The notes beneath the pieces were generated by a model, which saw only the letters and a list, made by a program, of their open reading frames with translations, was not told the origin of the DNA and ran no database searches. A stretch of DNA of 32,127 nt from Pseudonocardia sp. (GTDB lineage Bacteria > Actinomycetota > Actinomycetes > Mycobacteriales > Pseudonocardiaceae): the NCBI GenBank assembly GCA_019244295.1, contig JAFASX010000118.1, positions 1-32,127 on the forward strand. The letters run 5' to 3'. Below, piece after piece: positions 6,887 through 15,520 of the stretch. The position numbers were made by a program, and so were the translations under genes. Numbering within the stretch: the stretch's first letter is position 1; every line of letters begins with the position of its first letter.

Positions 6887-7588
6887 CTACTTGATGGCGT
6901 TGGCCAGCCAGCTGCTGTCCGTCCAGTCGTTGACAATCTTACCGTTGACCTGGACGGTCGGAGTGCCGAAGCCGTCACTACCGGGCGGAACCAACGACGG
7001 ATCCTTCACCGCCGCCTGGGTTGCCGCCAAGACATCCGGCTTGTGCTTGGTCGAAGTGACGCACTGGGCGAAGTCAGCACCGAGACCCAACGCCTGCCCC
7101 ATGGCGATCAGCTCCTGGTCGGTGAGCCCGGCGGAGCCTTCGCTTGGCTGATCAGCAAAGAGCTTGTCGTGATAAGCCGGGTAGAGGTTGGCTTTCGCTT
7201 CGGCGGCGCAGATCGCGGCGTTAGCCGCACGGGTGGAGTAGCCCGGCGGGTTGGTACTACGGTTGAGGATCGCCACCTGGTGATAGCGCACCTTCGCCTT
7301 GCCGTCGGTGACGGCCTGCCGCAGATCGCCGCCGTTCTGGGACTCGAACCGGCCGCAGACCGGGCACAGGAAATCTTCATAGATGTCGATGGTCGTGGGC
7401 GCGGTGGGCACACCTACCGTAACGACCACGCCCTGCACCGACACCGGGTAGCTGGCGCTGGTCGGGGCGGCCGGTGTACTCGAGCCTCCGCGGAAGAACC
7501 CGAAGAACAACCCAACGAGCACGGCGACCGCCAATACCCCGATGACGATGTACAGCCTCGTTCGATTAGCCGCCTGTGGGCGAGTCAT
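6887..7588 (-). CDS. DsbA-like membrane-anchored thioredoxin-fold protein
   Basis: A 233-residue protein with one N-terminal membrane segment (residues about 11-32, 'LYIVIGVLAVAVLVGLFFGF') followed by an extracytoplasmic DsbA-type thioredoxin fold. The active site is CPVC at residues 75-78 in 'IYEDFLCPVCGRFE', and 'GFGTPTVQVNGK' near the C-terminus carries the cis-proline. Actinobacterial members oxidise or isomerise disulfides in exported proteins. The ATG at 7586-7588 overlaps the stop of the upstream MauE/DoxX-like gene as ATGA, which settles the start; an earlier in-frame start at 7639 would lie deep in that gene. It is the last gene of the mshB operon. The MauE-like partner could re-oxidise or reduce it, as in DsbB/CcdA-type pairs (inference). 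Confidence 0.85.
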   Translation of the reverse strand: MTRPQAANRTRLYIVIGVLAVAVLVGLFFGFFRGGSSTPAAPTSASYPVSVQGVVVTVGVPTAPTTIDIYEDFLCPVCGRFESQNGGDLRQAVTDGKAKVRYHQVAILNRSTNPPGYSTRAANAAICAAEAKANLYPAYHDKLFADQPSEGSAGLTDQELIAMGQALGLGADFAQCVTSTKHKPDVLAATQAAVKDPSLVPPGSDGFGTPTVQVNGKIVNDWTDSSWLANAIK

Positions 7589-8166
7589 GTCTGGAGTCCT
7601 CCTTCGGCGAGGTCGGGAGCCTGCGCCCGACCTAACCATCCGTCGAGCGAAAGCCAGCTAATTGGCCTGATGATCAGCCATGCCGCCAATGTCTCGAACC
7701 CAGTGTCACGCAGTAGCTCAGTAACGTAGCTGGTCGCCTTCGGTACGACGTTTCCCCCACCGCCGAAGCACCCGCAGTCGATCGAAAGACCACGCGCCCA
7801 AGCCTGGATAACCCCAGCCATGAATATCAGCAACAGCAGCGCGGAGATCACCGACACCACCCGAAGGCCGACGCCCAGCAACAGCAGCAGCCCGAGCGCG
7901 AGCTCGAACCAGGGCTGCATGGTGGCCATCAACTCGACCGCCGATGCCGGCATGATGTCGTAGGCCTTGACCGCCACGTAGGTCTGGTACGGATCGGCGG
8001 CTTTGATTCCGCCGGACGCTCCGAACACCGCCGCGAGCCCGAACCGGGCGACGGTACCGCCCAAGTCCAGCCAGCGTTGGGAGACGGGAAGGTGGGCCAG
8101 CACGGTGAGCAGCGTAGTGCGCCCCCTGGACGAGCCTTCAGCAGGCTGCCACCGGCTGGCGGTCAC
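7585..8166 (-). CDS. MauE/DoxX-like integral membrane protein
   Basis: A 193-residue protein with about four hydrophobic segments ('VARFGLAAVFGASGGIKAA', 'WFELALGLLLLLGVGL', 'ALLLLIFMAGVIQAW', and a last one near 'TLAAWLIIRPISW'). A conserved 'SIDCGCFGGGG' loop provides the Cys pair typical of the MauE/DoxX group. MauE-type proteins help form disulfides or supply redox equivalents across the membrane. The GTG at 8164-8166 overlaps the stop of the MFS gene, and its own stop overlaps the start of the DsbA-like gene, so this is a tightly coupled redox pair. The precise electron path is unknown. Confidence 0.8.
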   Translation of the reverse strand: MTASRWQPAEGSSRGRTTLLTVLAHLPVSQRWLDLGGTVARFGLAAVFGASGGIKAADPYQTYVAVKAYDIMPASAVELMATMQPWFELALGLLLLLGVGLRVVSVISALLLLIFMAGVIQAWARGLSIDCGCFGGGGNVVPKATSYVTELLRDTGFETLAAWLIIRPISWLSLDGWLGRAQAPDLAEGGLQT

Positions 8167-9422
8167 CCGCCCGTGTCAGCGCCGCTGACACGCGTTGAGC
8201 CCCGAGCAGCCGAGCCAGCCGCTGACGTGGGCAATGTCTCGGGTGCCCACAGCCACACCGCGAACGCCGCCAGGGAGACAACGCCGGTCAGCAGGAACGC
8301 CGCTCGGAACGAGATCGCCTCGGCGACGAAGCCGCTGACCACCGGGCCGACGATGGTGCCGAGGTCGGCGGTCATTTGGAACCGAGCCAGAATCGGCCCA
8401 CCAAGCCCGGCCGAGCCGACGACGTCGCCCACCGTGGCATTCAGCGGCGGGTTGATCAGACCACTGCCCAAGCCGCTGACCAGGGCGGTGACCAGGAACG
8501 CCGGCAGCGACATGAAAAATCCGATCGCGCCGGTAGCCACCGCGGAGACGAACAACCCCACCAGCAACGGCGGTCGGCGACCACAGCTGTCGGCCCAACG
8601 CCCCGCGAACAGCAGCGTGATCGCGTTACCAATAGCGAACACGGCCAGCGCGATCCCGGCCCAGCTGGGTGCCCGACCCAGCACTTCGACCACGAACAGC
8701 GGCACCAGCGACACCCGAACACCGAACACCAGCCACCCGTCAGCGAAGTTACCGACCAACGCGGCCCGGTAGGCCGGGTGAGCGAGCGCGGCGCGCAGCG
8801 TGATGGCCGGCTGCGTCCCCACCGGCCGCCGCCCAGCCCGAGGGGAACGCCGCAGAATGAGGCCGCTGACCAGCGCGGTGATGAGCAGCTCTACCGCGTA
8901 GACCACGAACGGCGCGCGGATACTCACTGTGGTCAACCCTCCGCCGAGCAACGGCCCGGTGATGTTGCCGAGCAGAAACCCGCTGGCCCACATTCCCGAA
9001 GCCCGGCCCCGCTGGGCCGGCGCGGTCAGCCGCACCAGCAGCGATAACGCGGACACCGCGAACATAATCGAGCCAACCCCGCCGACCGCCCGAAACACCA
9101 ACAGCTGCCAGTAGCTCTGCGCCACCGCGCACGCACTGGTCGATCCGGCGACCACGAGCAGGCCCAGCAGGAACATCCTGCGCTCACCGAACGTGTTCAC
9201 CAGACGACCGGCGGCCGGGGCGAAACCCAGCCGCATGAACGCGAACGCGCTGATCACCGCCGATGCCCAGGTCACCCCGACCCCGAAACCGCGGGCGAAC
9301 GTGGGCAGCGCCGGCGCGACCAGCCCGAACCCGATCGCGACCAGGAACGCCGCGCCAACCAGAGTCCAGATCTCCATGGGCATCCGGCTCGTTACGCCGG
9401 TCACCTCGCGCCGGTCGATCAT
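8163..9422 (-). CDS. Major facilitator superfamily transporter
   Basis: A 419-residue protein with about twelve hydrophobic segments and the MFS loop pattern: 'GRLVNTFGERRMFLLG' between segments 2 and 3, and 'AGRWADSCGRRPPLL' in the second half. It resembles the drug-efflux-type DHA1 group. The ATG at 9420-9422 overlaps the stop of mshB (ATGA). Downstream it overlaps the MauE-like gene, so it is embedded in the mycothiol/redox operon. The substrate cannot be read from sequence. Export of a thiol conjugate such as a mercapturate would fit the neighbours but is speculation. An internal ATG (residue 14 or 16) is an alternative start. Confidence 0.85.
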   Translation of the reverse strand: MIDRREVTGVTSRMPMEIWTLVGAAFLVAIGFGLVAPALPTFARGFGVGVTWASAVISAFAFMRLGFAPAAGRLVNTFGERRMFLLGLLVVAGSTSACAVAQSYWQLLVFRAVGGVGSIMFAVSALSLLVRLTAPAQRGRASGMWASGFLLGNITGPLLGGGLTTVSIRAPFVVYAVELLITALVSGLILRRSPRAGRRPVGTQPAITLRAALAHPAYRAALVGNFADGWLVFGVRVSLVPLFVVEVLGRAPSWAGIALAVFAIGNAITLLFAGRWADSCGRRPPLLVGLFVSAVATGAIGFFMSLPAFLVTALVSGLGSGLINPPLNATVGDVVGSAGLGGPILARFQMTADLGTIVGPVVSGFVAEAISFRAAFLLTGVVSLAAFAVWLWAPETLPTSAAGSAARGSTRVSGADTGG

Positions 9423-10279
9423 GCTTCAGTCAGGCCGGCGAATAAGTCATCCTCCCAATCGTACGGATCAACCTTGCCGGGACCGCGTTGGCCGTGAAAC
9501 AGCCGGTAGTGCTCCAGCGCGAACTGCGGCGCATGGCCCACCACCGCGAATGGGCCGTTATTCAGATCGACCTGGCTGCGATGCGCGCGAAGGGCAGCCA
9601 TCTTGGTCGGCAGGTACGCCCGGCCATCGATCCGCGCGGTGATTTCCTCGTCCGGCACGCCGGGCATCTCGTCCTCAAGAGTGAAGACGCCGTCGGCAAC
9701 CAGCTGCCGCACCCATGAGCGGGGCAGCGCGGACCAATACACCTTAGCCACCTGCCAGGGCTCACCGAGCTCGGCCGCGTAGGCCGGGTCACCCGCCCGA
9801 TCCACCGCGGCCACGGTTACCCGGTGCGCCTGGATATGGTCCGGATGGCCGTAGCTGCCGTGGTCGTCGTCGGTGATGACCACGGCAGGGCGCTCCCGGC
9901 GCAGGATCGCCACCATCTCCCGGACCGCATCGGCGAAATCCGCCCGCATGAACGCCCGGGGATCGTCGTTCTCCGGGGCACCAGCCATGCCGCTATCCCA
10001 CCAGCGCCCCGGCCCGCCGAGCCAGATATGCCGGTGCACCCCGAGCTCGGCCAGCGCGGCGGCGAGCTCACCCTCACGATGCTTGCCCAGCGCATCGGGC
10101 CCTTGATCGCGCAGCCAGGCCAGCTCACCATCGACAACGTCCCCGTACTCGCCTCGAGTACAGGTGACCAAACAGACCTGGACCCCCTCAGCGGCATAGC
10201 GAGCAATGGTGGCCCCAGTGGCGATGGCCTCGTCGTCGGGGTGCGCATGCACCAGGAGCAGCCGCCGTGAATTCGTCAT
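9419..10279 (-). CDS. mshB: N-acetylglucosaminyl-inositol deacetylase MshB (mycothiol biosynthesis)
   Basis: A 286-residue cytosolic zinc hydrolase of the LmbE/PIG-L family. It removes the acetyl group from GlcNAc-inositol to give GlcN-inositol, the substrate for MshC, in mycothiol synthesis. The signature 'AHPDDE' is at residues 12-17 (H13 and D16 for zinc, D15 as general base) and 'GHPDH' at 144-148 supplies the third zinc ligand, H148. The length matches the actinobacterial enzyme. The related Mca (mycothiol conjugate amidase) shares the motifs; the 'RGEYGDVVDGEL' region and short length favour MshB. ATG at 10277-10279 is preferred over upstream in-frame codons that run into the region just after ssrA. 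First gene of a four-gene overlapping operon. Confidence 0.85.
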   Translation of the reverse strand: MTNSRRLLLVHAHPDDEAIATGATIARYAAEGVQVCLVTCTRGEYGDVVDGELAWLRDQGPDALGKHREGELAAALAELGVHRHIWLGGPGRWWDSGMAGAPENDDPRAFMRADFADAVREMVAILRRERPAVVITDDDHGSYGHPDHIQAHRVTVAAVDRAGDPAYAAELGEPWQVAKVYWSALPRSWVRQLVADGVFTLEDEMPGVPDEEITARIDGRAYLPTKMAALRAHRSQVDLNNGPFAVVGHAPQFALEHYRLFHGQRGPGKVDPYDWEDDLFAGLTEA

Positions 10280-10394
10280 GGCCACAGTGGACCACACCAC
10301 CCCGACACTTTTCACACGCTCGGAAAAGCATGTGGGTGAACCCGGCTCCGCCATGCCGCGAATGGATCAGACGCGACATGGCCGCTGGGTTTCG

Positions 10395-10771
10395 TGGAGG
10401 TGCCGGGAATCGAACCCGGGTCCTCCGGCGTTTCGTAAGGGCTTCTCCGTGCGCAGTCCGCTGTGCCTCTACTCGGATCCACCGGTCCCGCAGACGAGCC
10501 GGTGTGACGATCCCAGTCGCTGTAAGGTGTCCCATCCAGCCCCGCGACCGAGCTGGATGGTGATTCCCCTAGCTGATGCCGAACACCGGGGCGGGGAAAT
10601 CCCCGGGCCGACAGACGCTAACTCTCGCTCAGGCGGCGAGGGCGTACGCGTCGCGCTTAACCGGTTGGTTGGCGCTTAATTTTTCCGCGACAGGTGGTTA
10701 ACGAGCTCATCGTCGCCTTCCTCGGCACGCTTCCCCTTACTCGACGTCCGGAGTCGAAACCATTCACCCCC
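10395..10771 (-). ncRNA. ssrA: Transfer-messenger RNA (tmRNA)
   Basis: The 5' end GGGGGTG (10765-10771) pairs with CACCTCC at the 3' end (10396-10402), with discriminator A at 10395 and a T arm GGGTTCGATTCCC, forming the tRNA-like half. GAATGGTTTCGAC follows the 5' end as in all one-piece tmRNAs. The tag reading frame runs on the minus strand from 10673 (GCC) to a TGA at 10629-10631 and encodes ANQPVKRDAYALAA, with the protease-recognised ALAA end. CCA is not encoded. Together with SmpB (12155-12628) it frees ribosomes stalled on broken mRNAs. A TATCAT -10-like box lies at 10796-10801. Confidence 0.95.
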
Positions 10772-10820
10772 TGGTCACCTCCCAACAACCACACCATGAT
10801 AACGCACCGACACGGTCTGA

Positions 10821-10845
10821 TCATTCCGAGACCATCTCGGGATGA
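10821..10845. terminator. Hairpin at the end of the MHS transporter gene
   Basis: TCATTCCGAG (10821-10830) and CTCGGGATGA (10836-10845) pair at 9 of 10 positions around a 5-base loop. The hairpin covers the stop codon of the transporter and sits about 50 bp before ssrA. It could terminate the smpB-transporter transcript before the tmRNA promoter. Confidence 0.4.
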
Positions 10846-12158
10846 CCCAATCGTTCACCGGCATCCAGCGGCGAGTCCTTCGAAGTCTCCCGCATGGTCA
10901 GGTAGACGACCAACGACACCAGGATGCACCCGGCCACGCAGACGTAGAACACCGGTTCGCGGCCGGCTTGCTTGAGCGCCAGTGCGACCATCGGCGCCGT
11001 GCCGCCGAAGATCGACACGACCAGCGCGTAGGGTAACCCGACCCCGAGAGCGCGGATCGAGGTCGGGAACAGCTCGGCCTTCACCACCGCGTTGATCGAC
11101 GTGTACCCGCTGATGATCAGCAACGCGGCCATCATGATCGCGAACGCACCGTAAGGGTTAGTGGTGCGCGAAAGCAGGGTCAGCAGGGGCACCGAGAACA
11201 GCGTGCCAGCCACTCCGAAGAACACCAGCAGCGGGCGTCGACCGATGCGGTCGGAGAGACCTCCGAACAGCGGCTGCACGATCACGAAGATCAGCAGTGC
11301 CACGAAGTTGATCACAGTGACGGTCTCCACCGGGATCTTGCTGGTGTTCGTCATGAACTGCTGCAGATAGGTGGTGTAGGTGTAGAACGCGACGGTGCCA
11401 CCCAAGGTCAAACCGGCCACCAGCAGGCACTCCCTGGGGTAGCGAACCAGCACCCGCAGATCCCCGCGACTCTGGTGTCGGGACGTCTCGGCCTGGAAAG
11501 TGGGCGACTCGTCCATCGTCCGGCGCAGATACACCACGAACACAGCGGACACCGCCCCGACCACGAACGCGATCCGCCAGCCCCAGCCGGTCAACTCGTC
11601 GCGGGTCAGCAGCTGTTGCAACACGATCTGCAGCCCGAGCGCGAGCAGCTGGCCAGCGGTCAGGGTCACGTACTGGAAACTGGAGTAATAGCCACGCTTT
11701 CCTGGCGTCGCCACCTCGGACAGGTAGGTGGCCGACGTCGCGTACTCCCCGCCAACAGACAGCCCCTGCAGCAACCGGGCGATTACCAGAATGACCGGCG
11801 CGGCGGCCCCGATCGTCGCGTAGCCGGGGTTCACCGCAATGACCAGTGAGCCGGAGGCCATCATGGTCACGGTCAACACCAGAGCGGCGCGGCGGCCGAA
11901 CCGGTCGGCAAACCGCCCGAGCAGCCAACCGCCCAGTGGGCGCATCAGGAAGCCGACCGCGAAGACCGCCGCGCTGTCGAGCAGCGCAGCGGTGCTGTCG
12001 CCCTTGGGAAAGAACGTCGCCGCGAAGTACACCGAGAACGCGGTGTAGGCGTACCAGTCATACCACTCGATCAAGTTGCCGATCGAGCCCCTGATCACGT
12101 TGCCAATCACGCGCCGTTCTTCAGTACGGGCGGGTGCCGCCATGGGTCCCTCGGTCAC
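10821..12158 (-). CDS. MHS-family (metabolite:H+ symporter) MFS transporter
   Basis: A 445-residue twelve-segment transporter of the MHS group, which includes KgtP (2-oxoglutarate), ProP (proline/betaine) and ShiA. Diagnostic stretches are '[15 protein letters not shown]' in the first segment, '[12 protein letters not shown]' in loop 2-3, and '[20 protein letters not shown]' in segment 4. The second half repeats the loop motif ('[13 protein letters not shown]'). Imported substrates of the group are carboxylates or compatible solutes; which one applies here is not readable. The GTG at 12156-12158 overlaps the stop of smpB (GTGA); an in-frame ATG six codons in ('[10 protein letters not shown]') is an alternative. 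It lies between smpB and ssrA and is probably co-transcribed with smpB. Confidence 0.85.
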   Translation of the reverse strand: MTEGPMAAPARTEERRVIGNVIRGSIGNLIEWYDWYAYTAFSVYFAATFFPKGDSTAALLDSAAVFAVGFLMRPLGGWLLGRFADRFGRRAALVLTVTMMASGSLVIAVNPGYATIGAAAPVILVIARLLQGLSVGGEYATSATYLSEVATPGKRGYYSSFQYVTLTAGQLLALGLQIVLQQLLTRDELTGWGWRIAFVVGAVSAVFVVYLRRTMDESPTFQAETSRHQSRGDLRVLVRYPRECLLVAGLTLGGTVAFYTYTTYLQQFMTNTSKIPVETVTVINFVALLIFVIVQPLFGGLSDRIGRRPLLVFFGVAGTLFSVPLLTLLSRTTNPYGAFAIMMAALLIISGYTSINAVVKAELFPTSIRALGVGLPYALVVSIFGGTAPMVALALKQAGREPVFYVCVAGCILVSLVVYLTMRETSKDSPLDAGERLGHPEMVSE

Positions 12159-12628
12159 TCCATTCCTTTCGCGCGGCGGCCGATGCTGCGGGCGATCTCC
12201 TTCTGCGCGTCCCGCTTGGCCAGGTCCTGGCGCTTGTCGTAGCTTTTCTTACCGCGCGCCAGCGCGAGCTCGACCTTGACCTTTCCGTCACTGAAGTACA
12301 GTCGCAGCGGCACCAGGGTCAGCCCGCCCTCCCGGGTCTTGCCGATCAGTCGCTCGATCTCTTGCCGGTGCAGCAGCAGCTTGCGCGCCCGTCGTGGCTC
12401 GTGGTTGGTCCAGCTGCCCTGGGTGTATTCGGGGATGTGCACCCCGCGCAGCCACACCTCGCCGTCGTCCACGGTGGCGAACGAGTCGACGAGCGACACC
12501 CGGCCGAGGCGCAGGCTCTTCACCTCGGTGCCCATCAGCATCACACCGGCCTCGTACGTGTCGATGATGGAGTAGTCATGCCGCGCCTTGCGGTTCGACG
12601 CGATGACCTTCTGCCCCTGCTCCTTCAC
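12155..12628 (-). CDS. smpB: SsrA-binding protein SmpB
   Basis: A 157-residue basic protein that binds the tRNA-like end of tmRNA and carries it into stalled ribosomes. Typical features are '[20 protein letters not shown]' and '[14 protein letters not shown]' at the N-terminus, '[10 protein letters not shown]' in the OB-fold, and a lysine-rich C-terminal tail ('[20 protein letters not shown]') that enters the mRNA channel. The length matches the family. ATG at 12626-12628 is the natural start ('[19 protein letters not shown]'). Its partner ssrA lies 1.4 kb downstream on the same strand. Upstream is a repeat-rich stretch that must hold its promoter. Confidence 0.95.
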   Translation of the reverse strand: MKEQGQKVIASNRKARHDYSIIDTYEAGVMLMGTEVKSLRLGRVSLVDSFATVDDGEVWLRGVHIPEYTQGSWTNHEPRRARKLLLHRQEIERLIGKTREGGLTLVPLRLYFSDGKVKVELALARGKKSYDKRQDLAKRDAQKEIARSIGRRAKGME

Positions 12629-12684
12629 CCCGCTACTCTACGTTCCGCCCGCCCGTCCGTGCGCTCACGCCCGTGGCGCTCCAA

Positions 12685-12790
12685 ACACACCGTTTGTACG
12701 TGGCACACGCGCTGCAGCATGTGTGCCACGTACAAAACGTGTGCGTGAGCATGGAGAACGTGTGCGCGAGCGGGGAACGTGTGCGCGAGC
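12685..12790. repeat. Extragenic hairpin plus three 16-bp direct repeats
   Basis: A long hairpin centres on a GCTGCAGC core. GTACGTGGCACAC (12697-12709) is the exact inverse of GTGTGCCACGTAC (12721-12733), and the pairing extends outward through CACACCGTTT / AAAACGTGTG. Next to it lie copies of a 16-bp unit: 12735-12750 (AAACGTGTGCGTGAGC), 12756-12771 and 12775-12790 (both GAACGTGTGCGCGAGC). A related hairpin is at 13803-13862. The pair looks like a dispersed REP-like element; this copy may also end transcription of the gene upstream. Confidence 0.6.
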
Positions 12791-12792
12791 AC

Positions 12793-13710
12793 TCAGGTGA
12801 TACCGAGTGCACGGCGGATGCGGACAGCGGCCTCGGCGAAGTCGTCCAGCTCGCGCCAGGTCTAGCGCACCACATTCAGCCCTTGGGCGCGCAGGGCATC
12901 CTCACGGATCTTCTCCTCGAACACCACCTTGCCGGGGTCCTGGCCTGGTCGCAACAACCTACCGTATTTGACCTCGCCATCGAACTCGCCGACCGCGCTG
13001 CGCTCAGGCCAGCCAAAGTCGCAGCGCCCCAACAACGTCCTGCCGCACCACACCTCCCACTGCGGCGTCGGCGCTGGCACGCCCGCCCTGGACAGCGCTA
13101 CCCGGCTGCGTGACTCCCCCACGCTCTCACTGCGCCCATTGGCAAAAGCTATGACTCGCCGGGCGGCGGGGCATCCCCGCGATCCGGCCGCTCGTGCCAT
13201 GGCGGCCGCCAGCCCAGCGGCGTCAACAAGGCCATCGTGCAATGCGGCGTCCGCGGTGACCACGGCTGATTCGAAGCTCACCGTGCGGGCCAGGTCGACT
13301 ACTGTGCGGGCGGGCGAGGTCACCACAACCCCGCCCACCTCGGCCATTTCGTCGACAGCTAACTGCCCGGTGTGCAGGTGCACAGCTCGTCCGACCCGCC
13401 CGCCGCTGTGCTGCATGCGGGTCAGGTGTACCCGTTTGAGCGGTACCTTCCACAGCGGCAACCCCCACAGCACAGCGGCCGAAGCGTGACTGACCGCAGC
13501 GTCACGTCCCAGCCCCGGGAGAGTAGCTCGGACGAGCAGCTCGTGACGGACCGCCGGGTCCTGGAGCCGCCGATCGGACGCGGGCACGTAGGCCCCCCAA
13601 CGGAGAGTCGCCAACTCGCCAACGCGGCGACATTTGCGAAGCTCGCCGTCGGTGTAGCCGTCAGCGATCAAAGCCCGTCGAAGATCCAGCCGGGGCAGCT
13701 CAGCGCTCAC
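12793..13710 (-). pseudogene. AbiEi-like N-terminus / DUF559-type nuclease-fold protein, amber-interrupted
   Basis: The frame starts at GTG 13708-13710 and runs to a TAG at 12862-12864, giving 282 residues. The N-terminus ('RRALIADGYTDGELRKCRRV', 'LRWGAYVPA') resembles the winged-helix of AbiEi-type antitoxin-domain proteins. The C-terminus ('LGRCDFGWPERSAVGEFDGE', 'KVVFEEKIREDALRAQGLNV') has the DUF559/Vsr-like endonuclease-fold core. Members of this actinobacterial family normally continue after 'LNVVR' with 'WTWREL'. Here the Trp codon is TAG, and the same frame goes on with 'TWRELDDFAEAAVRIRRALG' to a TGA at 12793-12795. A single G-to-A change explains it. The truncated product lacks only the last 22 or so residues and might still fold. 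Function of the family is not established. Confidence 0.7.
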
Positions 13711-13802
13711 CGCGCCAGCATCGCGCAGCCGACCCGCCCGATGTGCCGCTTCGAATCATCCTGTGGATAACCCCGTAACTCCCGCGCACGCTCCGACCTC
13801 GC

Positions 13803-13862
13803 ACACACGTTTTGTGCGTGGCACACGTGCCGCAGCGTGTGTGCGGCGTACAGAACGTGCGC
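13803..13862. repeat. Second copy of the extragenic hairpin element
   Basis: An imperfect inverted repeat, CACGTTTTGTGCGTGGCACA against TGTGTGCGGCGTACAGAACG, encloses a short core containing CGCAG. It shares the arms CGTTTTGTrCGTGGCACAC and the tail GAACGTG with the element at 12685-12790. It lies between ftsX and the broken DUF559 gene. Purine-rich short repeats (GCCAAAAGAACGC twice, GCAAAGAGC twice) follow at 13869-13911. Confidence 0.55.
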
Positions 13863-13913
13863 GGGGACGCCAAAAGAACGCGCCAAAAGAACGCAAAGAG
13901 CGCAAAGAGCGCC

Positions 13914-14813
13914 TCAGAGGCGGACGTAGAGGCGCAGCGTGAAGTAGCCGGTCATCGAGGCGATGCCGACACCGAGCAGGAACAGCCACGGTGAGACCGC
14001 CAGGATGTCGCCGTAGCCGACCAGCGGGATCACCCCTTCGCCGAACCCTTTCCGGATCGCGTCGTCCAGGAACAGCGACTTGCCGAGTAGGAGGCTGACC
14101 ACCGCGAGCGTGGTACCCACCACCCCGGTGACCGCGGCCTCCAGCAGGAACGGCAGCTGGGTGTACCACCGGGTGGCGCCGACCAGCCGCATCACGCCGA
14201 CCTCGATCCGCCGAGAGTACGCCGAGAGCTGCACCATGTTAGAGATCAACAGCGTGGCCGCGACGACCTCGACCAGCGCCAGCGCGAACACCACGTCCCG
14301 GATAGTGCGCAGGAAGCTGAACAGCCGCTCCACCACGTCGCGTTGATCGGTGATTCGGGCCACCCCGACCTTGCCGGCCAGCGCGGTGCGCAAGGCCTCG
14401 GCCTGGGTGGGGTCGCGCAGCTTGACCCGCATCGAAGCCGGGAGGCCCTGCGGGCGAGCCAGACTGACCAGGGCCTGGCCTCGGAACAGCCGCTGGAAGC
14501 GGGCGTAGGCCTCCTGCTGGTTCTCGTAACGGACGCTGGCCACCAGTGGTGAACTGGTCAGCTGATCGCGCAGGGCGGCGCAGATGCTCTGCGAGCAGTC
14601 CGGGTCGTGGGCCGAAACATCCAGCGTGAGCGACACCACGACCTCGAGCCGATCGCCGTAGAGGTCCCGGGTCTGGTCGATGGTGTGTACCGCGAGCAGC
14701 CCGGTGCCGAGCAGGCCCAGCGAGACCGCGTTGGTCAGCACCATCGCCAGCGTCATGGTGACGTTGCGCCGCAGGCCGGCCCATACCTCGCGGAGGACGA
14801 AGTTGAAACGCAC
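13914..14813 (-). CDS. ftsX: Cell division ABC transporter permease-like protein FtsX
   Basis: A 299-residue membrane protein. It has a first transmembrane segment ('[20 protein letters not shown]') and a large extracytoplasmic domain (residues about 45-165) with two cysteines in '[16 protein letters not shown]'. Three C-terminal segments ('[20 protein letters not shown]', a second near '[20 protein letters not shown]', a third near '[20 protein letters not shown]') surround the conserved '[15 protein letters not shown]' cytoplasmic loop. With FtsE it transmits ATP hydrolysis to peptidoglycan hydrolases at the septum; in mycobacteria the extracellular domain activates RipC. The GTG at 14811-14813 overlaps the last base of the ftsE stop codon. 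Intact. Confidence 0.95.
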   Translation of the reverse strand: MRFNFVLREVWAGLRRNVTMTLAMVLTNAVSLGLLGTGLLAVHTIDQTRDLYGDRLEVVVSLTLDVSAHDPDCSQSICAALRDQLTSSPLVASVRYENQQEAYARFQRLFRGQALVSLARPQGLPASMRVKLRDPTQAEALRTALAGKVGVARITDQRDVVERLFSFLRTIRDVVFALALVEVVAATLLISNMVQLSAYSRRIEVGVMRLVGATRWYTQLPFLLEAAVTGVVGTTLAVVSLLLGKSLFLDDAIRKGFGEGVIPLVGYGDILAVSPWLFLLGVGIASMTGYFTLRLYVRL

Positions 14814-15502
14814 TACCGACCCACCCCGTATACCCCCCGGACCTCGTCCCGGACGAGCTTGCCGTACTCCAGCTCGACAACCCGCCGCCGCATCGAGTCG
14901 ACAATCGAATGGTCGTGGGTGGCCATAAGCACCGTGGTACCGGTCCGGTTGATGCGTTCCAGCAACAGCATGATGTCCTGGGTCGTCTCCGGGTCAAGGT
15001 TACCGGTGGGCTCATCGGCCAGCAGCACCAGCGGCCGGTTCACGAACGCGCGCGCCACCGCCACCCGCTGCTGTTCGCCGCCGGAGAGCTCGTTGGGCAT
15101 CCGGTTGGCTTTGCCCTGCAAGCCCACCAGCTCGAGCACCTCGGGCACCACCTTCTGCACCGTGCGAGCGGGCTTGCCGATCACCTCGAGGGCAAACGCG
15201 ACATTCTCGGCCACCGACTTGTTCGGCAGCAGACGGAAGTCCTGGAACACACAGCCCACCCGCTGGCGCAGCCGGGGCACTTTCCGGCGGGGCAGCTTGG
15301 CCACGTTCCAGTCGGCGACATAGACCTCACCGGTCGTTGGCACGTCCTCCCGCAACAGCAGCCGCAGGAACGTCGACTTACCAGAACCGGACGGGCCGAT
15401 CAGGAAGACGAACTCGCCCTTCTTGACGTCCACCGAGATCTGGTCCAACGCCGGACGGGCGGAGGCCCGGTAGATCTTGGAGACGTTCTCCAGCCGAATC
15501 AC
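14813..15502 (-). CDS. ftsE: Cell division ABC transporter ATPase FtsE
   Basis: A 229-residue cytoplasmic ATPase partner of FtsX. Walker A is GPSGSGKS at residues 36-43, the ABC signature LSGGEQQR is at 139-146, Walker B '[11 protein letters not shown]' is at 160-170, and the switch His is in '[10 protein letters not shown]'. The length matches the family. It lies 18 bp after prfB on the same strand and overlaps ftsX by one base, giving the conserved actinobacterial order prfB-ftsE-ftsX-smpB. Confidence 0.96.
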   Translation of the reverse strand: MIRLENVSKIYRASARPALDQISVDVKKGEFVFLIGPSGSGKSTFLRLLLREDVPTTGEVYVADWNVAKLPRRKVPRLRQRVGCVFQDFRLLPNKSVAENVAFALEVIGKPARTVQKVVPEVLELVGLQGKANRMPNELSGGEQQRVAVARAFVNRPLVLLADEPTGNLDPETTQDIMLLLERINRTGTTVLMATHDHSIVDSMRRRVVELEYGKLVRDEVRGVYGVGR

Positions 15503-15520
15503 GGGTGGCGAGCGTACCCC

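Noticed and set aside
6641..7729. Long plus-strand frame of 362 codons
   Set aside because: It runs antisense through the clearly coding DsbA-like gene and has no family resemblance; only its first part could be a remnant.
12735..12790. CRISPR-like array from three similar 16-bp repeats
   Set aside because: Spacers are only 3-5 bp, the units are too short, and no cas genes are present.
13762..13770. Perfect DnaA-box-like sequence TGTGGATAA
   Set aside because: It is a single copy with no cluster, no AT-rich region and no dnaA/dnaN neighbours, so it is not an origin.
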